This document shows, piece after piece, positions 46,872-58,895 of a DNA stretch of 64,000 bases (its first letter is position 1; each line of letters starts with the position of its first letter). This DNA comes from Berberis thunbergii (Eukaryota; Streptophyta; Magnoliopsida; Ranunculales; Berberidaceae). Position numbers and translations under genes: made by a program. Under the pieces are notes generated by a model. That model was given only the letters and a program-made list of their open reading frames with translations, did no database searches and was not told where the DNA came from. The stretch is from positions 124,001 through 188,000 of the forward strand of contig QNQO01001157.1 in assembly GCA_003290165.1 (NCBI GenBank), in the 5' to 3' direction.

Positions 46872-47447
46872 TTGAGAAGCCTTATCAATTCATCATTGTT
46901 CAAGATGGAGATCCTTCCAAGAAGATCCATGTCCGTGAAGGCTTCGATGAGTTCTACAACCGCCAGTCCACACTCCTCAAAGATTCCTCTTTTTGTCTTA
47001 CACACAGGAATCATCAAGAACCATTCAGATGGGGCAAACAAAACACTAATCCTTATTGCTGCAGCAATACCCAGAGATGGGCTTTCGATTTCATCCCTTC
47101 CAGAATCAGAAGGACCATCTTCTACGACGGTTCCAGTCGACAACCCTCTCACACATGCTCCATCGTACACCAAGTCACAAACATCCACACATCACCAGCC
47201 AACAACCCCTTTCGTCTTCCTCTCGCCAACTCAGAACCATGTCGTCTCCCCATCTCTCATTCGTCTTCTCTATCGCAGCAACAACGAACATGAATATTGT
47301 AGAAGAAAGGAGTCGGGACGAACCAGAAATCGTAAGGAAGAAAATAGGGAGAAAACTGATTTTTTAATTTGTGGTTATTGGCACCCCGGTCTGATAGTCA
47401 GTACCACCACAACTAAAAAAACCACTACTAGCAACAATGCTGAGTAA
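46872..47447 (+). CDS. Unidentified ORF inside small LTR element
   Basis: 191 codons, Ser/Thr/Pro-rich in frame (MSSTTASPHSSKIPLFV...). A second plus-strand frame over 46880-47280 looks more protein-like (DGDPSKKIHVREGFDEF, RRTIFYDGSS), so the true coding frame may be the other one, perhaps a captured host segment. The reverse strand is also open at 46838-47188. I do not recognise any of these and assign no function. Confidence 0.25.
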   Translation: MRSLINSSLFKMEILPRRSMSVKASMSSTTASPHSSKIPLFVLHTGIIKNHSDGANKTLILIAAAIPRDGLSISSLPESEGPSSTTVPVDNPLTHAPSYTKSQTSTHHQPTTPFVFLSPTQNHVVSPSLIRLLYRSNNEHEYCRRKESGRTRNRKEENREKTDFLICGYWHPGLIVSTTTTKKTTTSNNAE

Positions 47448-47469
47448 TTTTTTTAGCCTTCGCGCTGAA

Positions 47470-47760
47470 GGGGAGTCATCCTGACTCGAGTCGAACCATT
47501 ACTCGTTCACTTGACATTCATGATTTCTTCATACCAGAATTATCAGAATTAGATAGTCATGCTGACTTGAGTCAAACCATTAGTCGTTCACTCGACAGTC
47601 ATGATTTCTTCATATCAGAATTTGATAATCATGCCGACTCGAGTTGAACCATTAGCTGTTTCACTCGACAGTCATGATTCATACCAAAATTATCATAATG
47701 CGGCAGTCATGCTGACTCAAATCGAACCATTAGCAGCTTCACTTGACAGTCATGATTTTT
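47470..47760. repeat. Minisatellite, about 4 units of roughly 80 bp
   Basis: Repeated phrase 'tcatgctgactcgagtcgaa' with 'ccattag(t)cgttcactcgacagtcatgatttcttcata'. Units begin near 47475, 47560, 47630 and 47708 and differ by substitutions and a short deletion. Confidence 0.8.
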
Positions 47761-48012
47761 CATTCACTCATCTTCTCCAAATTGGACTTCAAAGTTTCCT
47801 CCAAACTGCACATTTAATCTGTTAGAATAAGTTTGAATAAGAAAGTTAGAATAGAAAAGTCAGAATAGGAAAGTCAGAATCAGACTCTTTATTATGTATA
47901 ACAAGTTTTAATTTTTATATTTCCACAAGGTTAGGTAGAAGTTAATTAGCTTGTATAAGTTTGTATTCATTTAATAATATAATAATACATTTTTGTAATT
48001 ATTTTCTTTACA

Positions 48013-48509
48013 ATGACAGCTCTGCGAGTATTGGATTCTTAGCACGTGCAATCATCAAACCATATACCAAAACTAGAAATTGAAATCTTAAATCAAACAC
48101 TATATGGATGGTATGAACTTCCGTAAAACACTTTAAATGTTCTTAAACTTAAAATCTTAAAGATGGATATGAGCATTTATGATTCCTTGTCAAGCTGCAA
48201 GCACGATCAATGTGTTGTTACAAAAATTTTGCATTATAAAATTTATAATTACAGTGACTCCCATGACCTTGTTGGACAAAGTCTATCTTTATATATTTTA
48301 TAACTGAATGAGGACAACGGATGAAAACATTATTTGGAGAGACAAAACTTAGATGGTTAATGCAATGGTACAAATGATGAGACTCAAAATTTAAATTCCT
48401 TCAAATAAAATAGTGTGTAACTTGAACAACTAAATGTGAATTTGTAACTTGAACATCTCAATGTGAATACTGGTTATGTAGAACTTAATTTGTCGAATAA
48501 ATGAGTTTA
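48013..48509. other. No gene recognised
   Basis: AT-rich stretch between two LTR elements; nothing supported. Confidence 0.4.
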
Positions 48510-48967
48510 TGTTGAAAGTAACATAAATAAAACAAGAAACAAAAGTAGGGAGAAAAACAAAGTGCTATCTTATTCATTGATATGAGCCTCTATATATAGA
48601 GGTAGCAATTACATAGTATCCCAATTTGAAACGAGATTGGAAACCTATGTCAATAAGGAATCTAAATCCTACTCCATAACAAAGAAGATATCCTTCCTCG
48701 TTTGAACTAGTCACACAATCCTAGTTTGGCTGTAACACTCCTCCTTGTGACGTCCAAACGCGACGTTACGTTACATTAATGATGCATGCCATGTTGCCTC
48801 GTTAAACCTTTCCAAGTAACAAAAACCCAGTGGGAAAAAATAACATTGGTCGAAGGAAAAAGAGTACAACACATCCTTTCCTTGAAGACGAAGTAAACGT
48901 TTCGAGAAAATATTCTTTGCGCATCAAATCTCCCCCTGATGCCAACGTCTCCCCTTGATACCAACAA

Positions 48968-51940
48968 TCAAGGAAGATTAGACAATTTACGTAGTCCGAT
49001 ACTACGTACATGTTTATCGAAAGTTGTTTTCGATAAAGCTTTCGTCATAAGATCTACCACATTGTCATCAGATCTAACCTCTTTTACTTCAATATTCAGG
49101 AGCATTTGTTGTTGCTTATTATAGAACTTCAACGATATATGCTTAGTATTGTCGCCTTTGATGTAACCTAGCTTCATTTGTTCAATGCAAGCGCATTATC
49201 TTCGTAAATGCACGTAGGTTTATCTGTGGTTGACTTCAAACCACAAGTACTTCGAATATGCCTAATTATGGATCTCAACCATACACATTCACAAACTGTT
49301 TCGTTAAGAGCAAAAATCTCTGCATGATTCGAAAAAGTAGCAACAAGAGTCTGTTTTGTCGACCTTCAAGATATTGTTGTGTTCCCCATGGTAAAGACAT
49401 AACCCATTTGGGAACGTAATTTGTGCGGGTCAGAGAAATACTCGGCATCAGCAAAACCTGTCAAGACATCACTTGGAGTTTGACTAAAGCGAGTTGCAGC
49501 ACGTTTGCCGGTGGCTTGACCGGCGGTGGGAGATGTGGCCCTGCTGTCGATTTTTGGGAATTTTCCCACTTCGTGAGTATCAACGTCCGATTTTGATCTT
49601 TCTCTGTAGGGATTAAACTAGCCCATATCAATGGTACCTCTTAGGTATCGAAATATGTATTTAATATCAGTCCAATGGCGGCTTGTCGGCGCAGAACTAA
49701 ATTGAGCCAACAAGTTCACAATGATTGAGATGTTCTGTCTCGTACATTGAGCTAAGTACAATAATGCGCCTATTGCACTTAGGTAGGGCACCTCTGCCTC
49801 TAGTAATGCCTCGTCCTCCTTCTTGGGATGAAATTGATCTTTCTTCGGATCCAGACTCCGGACGACCATGGTAGTGCTACAAGGCTTAGCTTTATCCTCA
49901 TTAAAGCGCCTTAACAATTTCTGAATATAGCCTGATTGGTGAATCATAATCCCATCGGCATGGTGCTCGATATCCAATCTGAGGCAAAACCATGTTTTCC
50001 CAATATCCTTCATCTCGAATTCAGACTTCAGGTGCTCAACGATTTCCTTTAACTTTTCTAGAGTTCCAATCAAATTCATGTCATCGACATAAACCGCAAC
50101 AATAGAAAACCTGGAACTTGTTCTCTTAATGAACACGCATGGGCATAACTCATTGCTTATGTATCCCATTCCGATCAAGTATTCACTTATTTTGTTATAC
50201 CACATCCATCCAGATTGTTTCAATCCGTAAAGTGAACGTTTCAATTTGATAGAAAACGTGCTCTATGGTTTAGAGCTACTTGATTCGGGCAAACGAAGTC
50301 CATCCGGGACTTTCATGTATATCTCTGTATTTAGATCCACGTAGAGATATGCCGTAGCCACATCCATAAGCTGCATATTCAGTTTTTTGAAAACTACCAA
50401 ACTGACAAGGTAGCGGAACGTTATTACGTCCATTACGGGAGAATACGTCTCCTCGTAATCAATCTCAGAGCGTTGAGAAAAACCTTGCGCCACGAGACGA
50501 GCCTTATATCTCACAATCTCGTTTTTCTCAGTAGGCTTTCTAACGAATACCCATTTAAATTCGACGGGTTTTACACCTGGAGGGGTTGGCAGTACCAGCC
50601 GAAACACCTTCCGTTTTGTTAGGGAATCCAATTTAGCCTAGATCACATCTTTCCATTTTGGCCAGTCAGCTCTACGTTGACACTCTTCAACGGAACGGGG
50701 TTCGATATCATTGCAAGCTATGATTTCGCGTGCAACCGAGTATGCAAATGCATCATCGATGATGATCTCGTTTCGATTCCATGTCCTATCTATGCATGCA
50801 TAATTGACCGAGATTTCTCTATTCTCGGGAGTAGGTACCGACGTTGAGGCGTCCCCCAACGATGACTCTTCTCAGCATATCTATAGTCCGGGATATTCTC
50901 ATGGGATGGTTCGATCGAGATAGCAATGTCAGATGGATTGGTTTGTGTCGTCTGTGTCCTCTTCCTAGGACGAGAATCCATCGAACACAGTGGTCTACCG
51001 CGCTTCTCACGGGATCAGATGACTGGTTAGCCACCAGGGTACCATGCGCACCATTTCAGTCATGGGTGGCGGCGCCGTGCCCGACGTCTCTTGGGACGGC
51101 ACTACGTCCTGTGGTGGGACGTCAATCCTCATGGACACGTTTGCAGCATGTATATGTGATCTCATCACTTTAGCGATATCAATTAAAGCGTCTGGCAACT
51201 TATTTGCTACACTCTGAAGATCGAGAATTCGCCGCACCTCACTCTCGGACTGTGCGGTTCGAGGATCAAGATGAGACAAAGTGGGGACAAGCCATGACAA
51301 TTCCTATATCGTTTCTGTTGAACGTTGACATTCTTATCAACCCCTAACGACGGGAAGACTGACTCATCAAAGTGACAATCCGCAAATCGTATGGTAAAAA
51401 GATCACCTGTCAAGGGTTCCAAGTAGCGGATAATTGATGGTGTATCATATCCCACATATATAACCATCATTCCCAATTGGCACATAAACCACGCACTCAA
51501 AAATGCGTAAGTACGAAAGATCCGATTTGAACCCAGTCACCAGCTGTAACGCATAGAATGGTTGGGTGGCAACCGGCCTCAATCGGAGTAATATTGTTGC
51601 GTGCAAAATTGCATAGCCCCATGCGGATATAGGCAGGTTGGTGCACATAACCAAGTCCGAGCGACCATCTAGAACCTCTTGATGGTGGCTTTTGCGAGAC
51701 CGTTTTGGGTGTGAACATGAGGAATCGGATGTTCAACATCAATCCCAATGGACATGCAATAATCATCGAATATTTTGATGTAAACTCTCCAGCATTATTG
51801 AGTCGAATTGACTTAATAGGGTAATCCAGGTGGTGAGCCCTCAGCCAAATAATATGGGCCAAGAGTTTAGCATATGCAGCATTTCGGGTGGACAATAGCA
51901 TGACATGTGACCAACGTGTCGACGCATCAACCAACACCAT
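48968..51940 (-). pseudogene. Copia pol (integrase, RT, RNase H), frameshifted
   Basis: Integrase 51940-51497: MVLVDASTRWSHVMLLSTRN, YPIKSIRLNNAGEFTSKY (the second catalytic D is N here). RT 50631-50263: FKWVFVRKPTEKNEIVRYKA, TYSPVMDVITFRYLVSL; 50244-49618: MKRSLYGLKQSGWMWY and the active-site YVDD in VAVYVDDMNLIGT. RNase H 49569-48968: GFADAEYFSDPHKLRSQMGY, then KGDNTKHISLKFYN, VDLMTKALSK. Several frame breaks; inactive. Confidence 0.85.
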
Positions 51941-52813
51941 AAAATATCTAAATGGTCTGCAAGTTGGTTGGATAGATCCATAAATATCCCCTTACACAAA
52001 ATTAGTGTTTCTGAGCCAATGCTTCCAAGAAATAGATATCCATGGAACTAGATTAGAATGAAACTCGAAGTTTCAAACAATGGTTGTGAACGATCATCAT
52101 TCAATGCTACACGAACTGCCATAGTTCGGAGCAAATACCATAGTTCAAGCTTCACGAACTGCCATAGTTCGGAGCGAATGCGAACCCCCACTGTTCGACT
52201 TGGTGCAAACTTTCATAGTCCGACTTAGAGAGAATGGAGTAGAAAGCTAATTGAGAGAGACTGAAATTTAAATTAATTCACAAAAACTATAAAACTTACA
52301 TAGAATCAAAGTAAGACTAATTCACAAACCAAGTAATACAGTGCCAAAAGAACACACCTTAATCAGGAAACTGATATAAAAGACTAATGAGATACATACA
52401 ATGGAACAAGAACAAGCATCAACAACAAATATGATGGCTTCAGACAATTAGACAGAGCAACGACCCAATTAAAAAAAAATTATAATGGTAATATAATAAC
52501 ATAAAAATTAGATAGAACAATATAATGATCAGCAATGAGTCAGTATGACGTTTTTGTGTCTAGGGTTGTTCAAGTCAAGTTGGTATAACTAGGCCTTAAG
52601 CATGTCTTCAACATCTATTATTTTTTTGTAAACTATCATTATGCTTTTCACAAGACCGAGAAGCCTAGTGGTTCACCCAATAGCTAGTCATTTTACTTTT
52701 ATTGCTTATCAATATCAAAGTAGGGTTTGATCATATTATTTAAGTTTAACCACAGTGGAATTAGCACAATAGAGTCAATTTGTCAAATAATTCAGTGATC
52801 AAATGATACATAC

Positions 52814-52990
52814 CTTTTCCTGTTGGGTAGCGACCATGAATGCAATAGCAGATTGGTTCTTTAGAAACCGCGTCATGCCCACATTTGCCACCAGAATTCA
52901 CACATGAATGAAAATAGGACAAGTCTACATGAAAACTCACATCGAAACCTCCCTTCAGAATAGTCTCCACAGTTGTCTGATTTAGTTTGA
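52814..52990 (-). pseudogene. Captured WAK/LRK10L-type receptor ectodomain exon
   Basis: Reads ETILKGGFDVSFHVDLSY then CVNSGGKCGHDAVSKEP and ICYCIHGRYPTGKG, ending AAAAG/GTATGT like an exon with its donor site. This fits the C-terminal wall-associated (GUB_WAK/WAK_assoc) domain of LRK10-like receptor kinases: LK.GF, C..C..SGG.CG, C.C..G, with the first Cys of the pair replaced. No transmembrane or kinase part follows. It lies in the place of gag in the copia element. Confidence 0.65.
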
Positions 52991-53771
52991 AACTTGTGCT
53001 GATCCCATCAGGTAGTAGTAGTGATCCCCTTCGGTATGGTTTACACTACAACTAAATCTATTTGGAGACGAATAATTTATGGAAGGAAAACTATAGAAGA
53101 GAGAGAGGTTCTTCGTGGTGGGAATAGGCAGTTTAACCTGGCCGAGCAAGAGGCAAATCAAGAGTTGAGGGGGAAGACGCTCGTGGACGGTGTTCGCGAC
53201 GGATGGCGTTCACGGTGGATGGTGCTAACGGCGAATGGCGTTCGCGTTGGGATTTTTTCTTAATAGTTGCTAGGGTTAGGGCTCGTGCTGATAACGTGTT
53301 GAAAATAACGTAAAGAAAACAAGAAATAAGAGTAGGGAGGAAAACAGAGAGTTATCTTATTCATTGATATGAGCCTTTATATATAGAGGTACATAGTATC
53401 CTAATTTGAAACAAGATAGTAAACCTATGCCAATAAGGAATCTAAATCCTATCATTCCTCGTTTGAACTAGTCACACAATCCTAGTTTGACTGCAACAAT
53501 TTAAGGTTTAAGGGCAACCATTGGAAGTACTCTGAAGTTAAGAGCGGGAATTAGAATGTGGAGTTCGTAAATAAAAGTCTAATTATGTCCATTGTTTTGA
53601 AATTAAAATAGGTATTGTCGTATTGATTAAAGAGAAAAGCAAGAATGCCCCTTGGGGTTTTATTAGATTCTTCGTATAATTACAAAGATACACTTCAAGT
53701 AGTACTGCGACCGTTGTTGATATGGCGATTGAGAGCATCCAACATTCCTTTACCAATTGTACATAGAGCTT

Positions 53772-56700
53772 TTATGAAACTGATGAAATACTGAAATGTG
53801 AGTTAATGGTCTTAACCTCAACGGGGTTAACTATCAAAGACAAGATATGATCCTTGCTTTTAGCATCTTCAACACCAAGTCCATCTCCATACTGGTAAAT
53901 AAACATGGATGTCCGTGCCAGATTCAAAGCGATATCAACGAAGGCAGGATCAAAAGGAGAATCAAAGATGGATTTGTTCATTTTCCTCCATGTGCTCATG
54001 ATTAAGCCTCTGATATGTTTCCGAGCTTCTGCCTCTGAAGCATTTGCTTCAACCATGTAGCAATGTATTGATGATGAAACATCACCCCTCTCAAGCTCAG
54101 CCTGTGCAATCGTAAAAAAAAATTTGGTTTCAAATTTCAATGTAATGTATCAGAAAAAAATATTTGACGTTCATGAAATCTAATGAGTATAAAAGGATTG
54201 TTGTCTTCTTACTGATGAAGTAGCCAAGTCATTGGAGAGTCGAAACATCATAGATGAACAGTATAGAAGATTGTGGTTTTCGTATATGGCATCCAACGCT
54301 TCAGGTGTTATTTTTTGCTCAGTTGCAAAAAACGCATGGGCTAAAAATACAGACCCAGATGATGAAAGCCATCCATTGTTCAGATATTCCTCAACGGAGG
54401 GTGTGTACCCTTGTTTGCACCACTTTGCTTCTTGTAACATTGCTTTGATGAAATTTGACCACTGAAATGAAATGCATTAGTGCGAGGTTAGCATGAACAG
54501 TTTGAGGTTCAATATACAAGATCAATCAAGTTAAACTGCTCAAATATGACCGAACTCAATCTAATTACATTGACAAGTTGAATGGAAAATTTACGTCCAT
54601 TGGGATCTCGATGCCAGTAGATTTGCAAATACAAGGATGAGATCTTTTGGTGCGCACCTCTCATGACAAAATTTTATCAAATCAGCTTATTTCTTAGTGA
54701 TGTTAACCCATATATTTTTGAGTCTTCATTGGGACCCAAAAAAAGAACTTATCCTGTGACGGGACTTTTTTGGTCTAAAAACCTTCTTCATGAGATTGAC
54801 TATGAATGGCCAAGTTTGGTGCTCAATCGACCTAGTGACAAGTCAGGGTAAGGGATGAGCGGGACAGGATGAAAAAGTTAGCTTATAATTCAAGCGAACA
54901 ACGGATATCGAAACTGTTGAGACTAAAGTTCACTTTTGTTTTCCATGGCCTCAGTTTTAACTTGATATATGAAAGATCCACCCTTTAGTTTAAGTAATCG
55001 AGTATTCATAGTGAAAGGTGAGTTAACCTTGTACCTAACACTGGTCCTGAGAGGTTGTATCATACCGGTTTCGTTAAATAAGGCAGGACATCCAAGCCTT
55101 GTTTCCAGAGTATGTCATAGGCCATTTCATTAGTTGTATTATACAAAGCCAAGAAGCATATCTTCATGTAGTATGGCAGCTTCTCCATCGATGTGTAATC
55201 CCACCTGATCATTGGTATCATATACGATTCATCAGACACAGGTCATCACAAATTAAATGAATTCATGTTCATGAAGAAAAGCAGTGTAATTATATGATAT
55301 TTACCTCTCAACTGCATCAGTAAATATCTCCAGCTCATCGAGTGAGCCATAGACATCATAGATATCATCAATTATCAATACAAAGTTCATGACTTTGGTA
55401 AGCCATTCCCTGCATCGTCCGTATTGTGGTTTGTAGGCAATACCCACACTCCATAAGAAACTCTCCACCAATCTGTCTCTTGCAAAGGTTAACTTTGTTG
55501 CCACACCAAGGTTTCTCCACCACCTAAATCGGGAATAAAACCCAGATCTCAGGAATTTTGTTAATGAAGCAAAGTTATGCCAACTAGTTAATGAGATCAT
55601 ACAATACCTCGACATCTTCCTAAGGTCTTTCTGAAGTGTTGCTTGAACCATGTTGAAATCTAACTTGGCCAATTCAAGCAAGGCAGGGTTCATGTTCTTC
55701 TCATCTTTATATACATCCATATACCACCTAGCCTCTGACCTTACCATCCTCCAATGCAGAGGTATCTCCAACGAACGGCTAATTTGTTTGGCAAGGTTTG
55801 GTTCGGTGCTATCCTTCACGAGGGCCTTGAGATGCTTTGTTGTGAAGCTTATTGCTTCATCGAGGACTTGTTCACCTTCAGTTACAAGGTGTGAAGCTTC
55901 ATATAAACTTAACAATCCGTTTGCAACCCCGCTAAATGATTCCTTGAAATTAGCCTTCTCGCCAATGTAAGGTTTAAACACATCTGCCACAATATATCAG
56001 AAATGATCATATGTTCATATACCAAAACAAGGGAGAGATATCAACAGTTGACTTGTTTTACCTTGAGAAACTTGGTAACCATGCTGTCTGAGGATCCTAA
56101 AACTAAGAGATGTAGCATATAAACTCCCCTTCATCAATTCCTCTTTGTTGTTGTATATACTCTGTAGGCTTTTACTGATCTCTTCCTCAAAGAGATGGCT
56201 CACCCCTAATCTTTCCAATTCATCGATCAACTCAAGTTGAGTAAATGGCTCAGGCTCATTCTCAAGCTTAAATTTCACATCTTTCTTTGACTTCTCCATT
56301 CGATTTGTGTATGCATCATCACTCTACACACAATTTTTATATGTTAGTGTAAGTTTACGCAATCAAATTTACTGATTAGAAACAACCTTATTTGGAGAAA
56401 AGAGTCTGTAAACTATTCATTGCGAAATGACAGAAATCTGTTTGGGGAACTAAATTTCAAAAAACAAGTTCAGATAGAAAATGTCTAGTGAACCAAAGTA
56501 CTGTTGCTGCAAGTCTATTCCCAAAGTCACATGAAATTGGAGAATATGAACTATGATCATTTGCAGTTTTGCACCAACCATGAGGTAGGGGTGCAAAGTT
56601 CAAAGTTCCCCTATCACAAGAAATTTAGTTCAGGTTGCATGGATCCATATATTTCAGGAAGCATTATATTAGTTAATTCATAAAAATCTATCGCTGCGCT

Positions 56701-57145
56701 TCCTTTTGTATAGAGTGTAGAGACCTAATCCCATACAAAAGAGCACAGTAAAGCAATTAGTTTTGAAATTTATATTTACTAGCCTCATTAAAAAATAATA
56801 ATTTATTACTCTGCCCCATAAGATGAAAATCCTCGCTATTCAAGGAAAAACAAAACAAAAAGTATCATTCTTATGTAACAAAGAAAAATGCCAATGGACA
56901 GTAGTAATCACCGCAAAACTACTCTTGAGTGACTCGACGAAATCATAATCCCAAATGGTTGGTTGGTACTGATAATGCTCTGATCGCATAGGAATTGCTG
57001 GATCAGACGTGACAGGAATCGAGTGGCATCGAATACGTAACCCCAATTGAAAATTGTTTGGTGTTGCTGGTGTGACATATTTACTAAGTGGACAGCGCTT
57101 GGAAGAGCTAGTAGTAGGGGTTAGAACATGGAGTTGAAGAGCCAT
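53772..57145 (-). CDS. TPS: Terpene synthase 2 (TPS-b type), complete, 7 exons
   Basis: Minus-strand exons: 57145-56912, 56323-56062, 55983-55608, 55523-55305, 55204-55066, 54461-54213, 54101-53772; 1809 nt, 602 residues, all GT-AG and in phase. Residues 1 to about 50 are Ser/Thr/Pro-rich and acid-poor ([18 protein letters not shown]), a likely plastid transit peptide; I chose this start over a methionine 22 codons upstream for that reason. Then [17 protein letters not shown] (53-69) replaces the usual RRX8W: one R, and ten residues before W. The class I fold follows: RDR 306-308, DDIYD 343-347, NDLATSSAE 487-495. The C-terminus runs 13 residues past the NPVEV end shared with terpene synthase 1. 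Expected to convert GPP (or DMAPP) to a volatile terpene in plastids; the altered motif favours an acyclic product, by inference. TATA box at 57228-57235. Confidence 0.9.
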
Positions 57146-57227
57146 TACACAGCTTTGTTTTTTCTCTCTTTTTGCTACACTTGCAACTTTGTGGGCTAAT
57201 GTACCACACAAAACAAGAACTATGGCG

Positions 57228-57235
57228 TATATATA
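57228..57235 (-). promoter_or_regulatory. Probable TATA box of terpene synthase 2
   Basis: CTATATATAC on the minus strand, 83 bp upstream of the chosen ATG (57145). Distance and sequence suit a plant TATA box with a short leader. Confidence 0.6.
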
Positions 57236-58327
57236 GTGTTTTCACATTGAATCTAAAACACCAAAACAGAGTCAAGTTACCACCAAACACACAAAAGCCA
57301 GGAAAAAAACACTTGTTTTCAGGAACCACAGAAAATAAGACTACATTTATCTTGAAACAGAAAAAGCCGCAAATGGAGAAAAAATCTTTGTTCAACATCA
57401 GATGAAAGGGGTCAGATTGTTACACTTGTTAAGCTTTTCATTCACTTCTATAATTCTCTAGAAAAATCGATGGGTTGAGTGGTTAGCAATTTTGAGCAAA
57501 AAGGATTGAAACTTTGTTTGAACGACGCAGAAAATTTAGAATTTTTATGGTAATCAAATGGCCCCAGGTCAAGCTCATGTTCAAGCAGACAAACTAGTAA
57601 AAATGGCAATTGAGGTTGAAGTGAACTCCAGATTTTAGAAGTATTTTATCCCTATTTCAAAGTCCTTAATGGAAAGGAGGGTTGCCCAATATCGCTTTTA
57701 GTTTGTTTCTCTGAAACTCATTACTGTTGCTCTGTCTTTCTCTCTCTTTTTATTTGAATATTCCACTTTTTAAGTTGCAAAACAATATAGAGGGATACTC
57801 ATATAACCAACATGAATACAGTTCAAATGATTTGCATATACAAAGTAAGAAATTATGAATATCAAATGATTAATGCATGCACCAATTCAATGCCATAGCA
57901 ACAATATTTCGCTTATAGGTGGACGATTGGATGAGTTTTTCCATTCCAGACCTTCTCATCACCCATTCCTCTTGCTTCATAATCAACCTACCATTGTCAT
58001 CAAACTAGTCCACAGATAAATGCCTTTGTACCATAAACATTTTATCAAGGCTTCTTGATTTTTACAGCAAGAAACATCTATAACCAGCAGACAGATAATT
58101 ACCAAAATAAGAGACCACAGTAGAAGTTGATTGCACAAGACCACCAACCCGTAGCAGACAGCAAAATTATCAAACAGCAACAGATAAGAACTATGAAGAA
58201 CAAAAGCAAATGCTCCAAATTTCCAAACAAAATTTTCATGTAAGCTTACAAAATCTCACTAAAGGATTTGAAAGAGTAAGAAAAACTTTTCCTGTCTACT
58301 AATTTCCAAACAAAACTTTGAATCACC
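57236..58327. other. Terpene synthase 2 upstream region
   Basis: About 1.1 kb without recognisable coding or transposon signatures. It would contain the promoter of terpene synthase 2 on the minus strand. Confidence 0.4.
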
Positions 58328-58635
58328 CACTACACCAAATTGACATTTTTGTAACAATCCAAAAAATAGTAACACTTTTGAGCTATAACAATCCTAAAAC
58401 AATTTTACACATTTTCATAAACAAAGTGATTCAATAATTGTATCATCACAAATAGTATGGGCTTATAAGTAATGCTATTTATGGTGATCTAATTTATTGT
58501 ATCACTTTTTTGTGTAGTTATTTGTCATTTTGTTGACTAAATTTAGTTTTGACTTGAAATTGTTTAGTGAATTGTAATAGCTCAAAAGTGTTACTATTCT
58601 TTAAGTTGTTACAAATATACCAATTTGATGTAGTG
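58328..58635. mobile_element. CACTA-type MITE
   Basis: 308 bp. Ends CACTACACCAAATTG and, as reverse complement, CACTACATCAAATTG; the inverted match continues past TTGTAACAA and ATAGTAACACTTTTGAGCTA. Perfect 3-bp target duplication ACC on both sides (58325-58327, 58636-58638), as for En/Spm elements. Confidence 0.9.
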
Positions 58636-58895
58636 ACCACAACAATCTGACAGACGTATTTGAAAAAGTATAACAGTAATCTGATGTAAAACACAACCAA
58701 AGAAATCAACCAAACCAACAAAACATCTAAGCTCCCTTTTCTGCTTTTGAAGTTGTGGCAGCAGCTTGTTCCCCAAGTATACCAGTTCTCCTAGCAGCAA
58801 TAAGACTAACTTTCTATCCTAGAAGAGCATCACGGTGGATAGTACTGGCATGTCCAATGTGCTGGTGGTTACCACCACCATGGGATGCTCTACGG

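Larger units (their letters stand above)
46429..48012 (+). mobile_element. Small non-autonomous LTR element
   Basis: Direct repeats of about 190-200 bp at about 46429-46628 and 47819-48012 share 'aaagtcagaa', 'ttccacaag', 'tttggtagaagtt', 'tcatttaataatata' and end in attttctttaYa. A primer-site-like TGGTATTAGGAC follows the first (46632). The interior (about 1.2 kb) has a 191-codon open frame at 46872-47447 with no recognisable gag or pol, and a minisatellite. No clear target duplication, so the boundaries are approximate. Confidence 0.55.
48510..53498 (-). mobile_element. Ty1-copia element with captured host exon
   Basis: Short LTRs 48510-48737 and 53297-53498 (both with CTTATTCATTGATATGAGCC and TAGTCACACAATCCTAG). 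Flanking 5-mers GTTTA (48505-48509) and ATTTA (53499-53503) are a target duplication with one change. Primer site CGTTATCAGCACGAG lies just inside the 5' LTR (53296-53282), and a polypurine tract CAAGGAGGAG is before the 3' LTR at 48747-48738. Pol is on the minus strand (51940-48968). The normal gag region (about 52000-53280) has no recognisable gag and instead holds a host gene exon at 52814-52990. Confidence 0.85.

Noticed and set aside
47470..47760. CRISPR-like spaced repeats
   Set aside because: Units are about 80 bp with diverged sequence, no short constant repeat with unique spacers, and the DNA is plant nuclear; it is a minisatellite.
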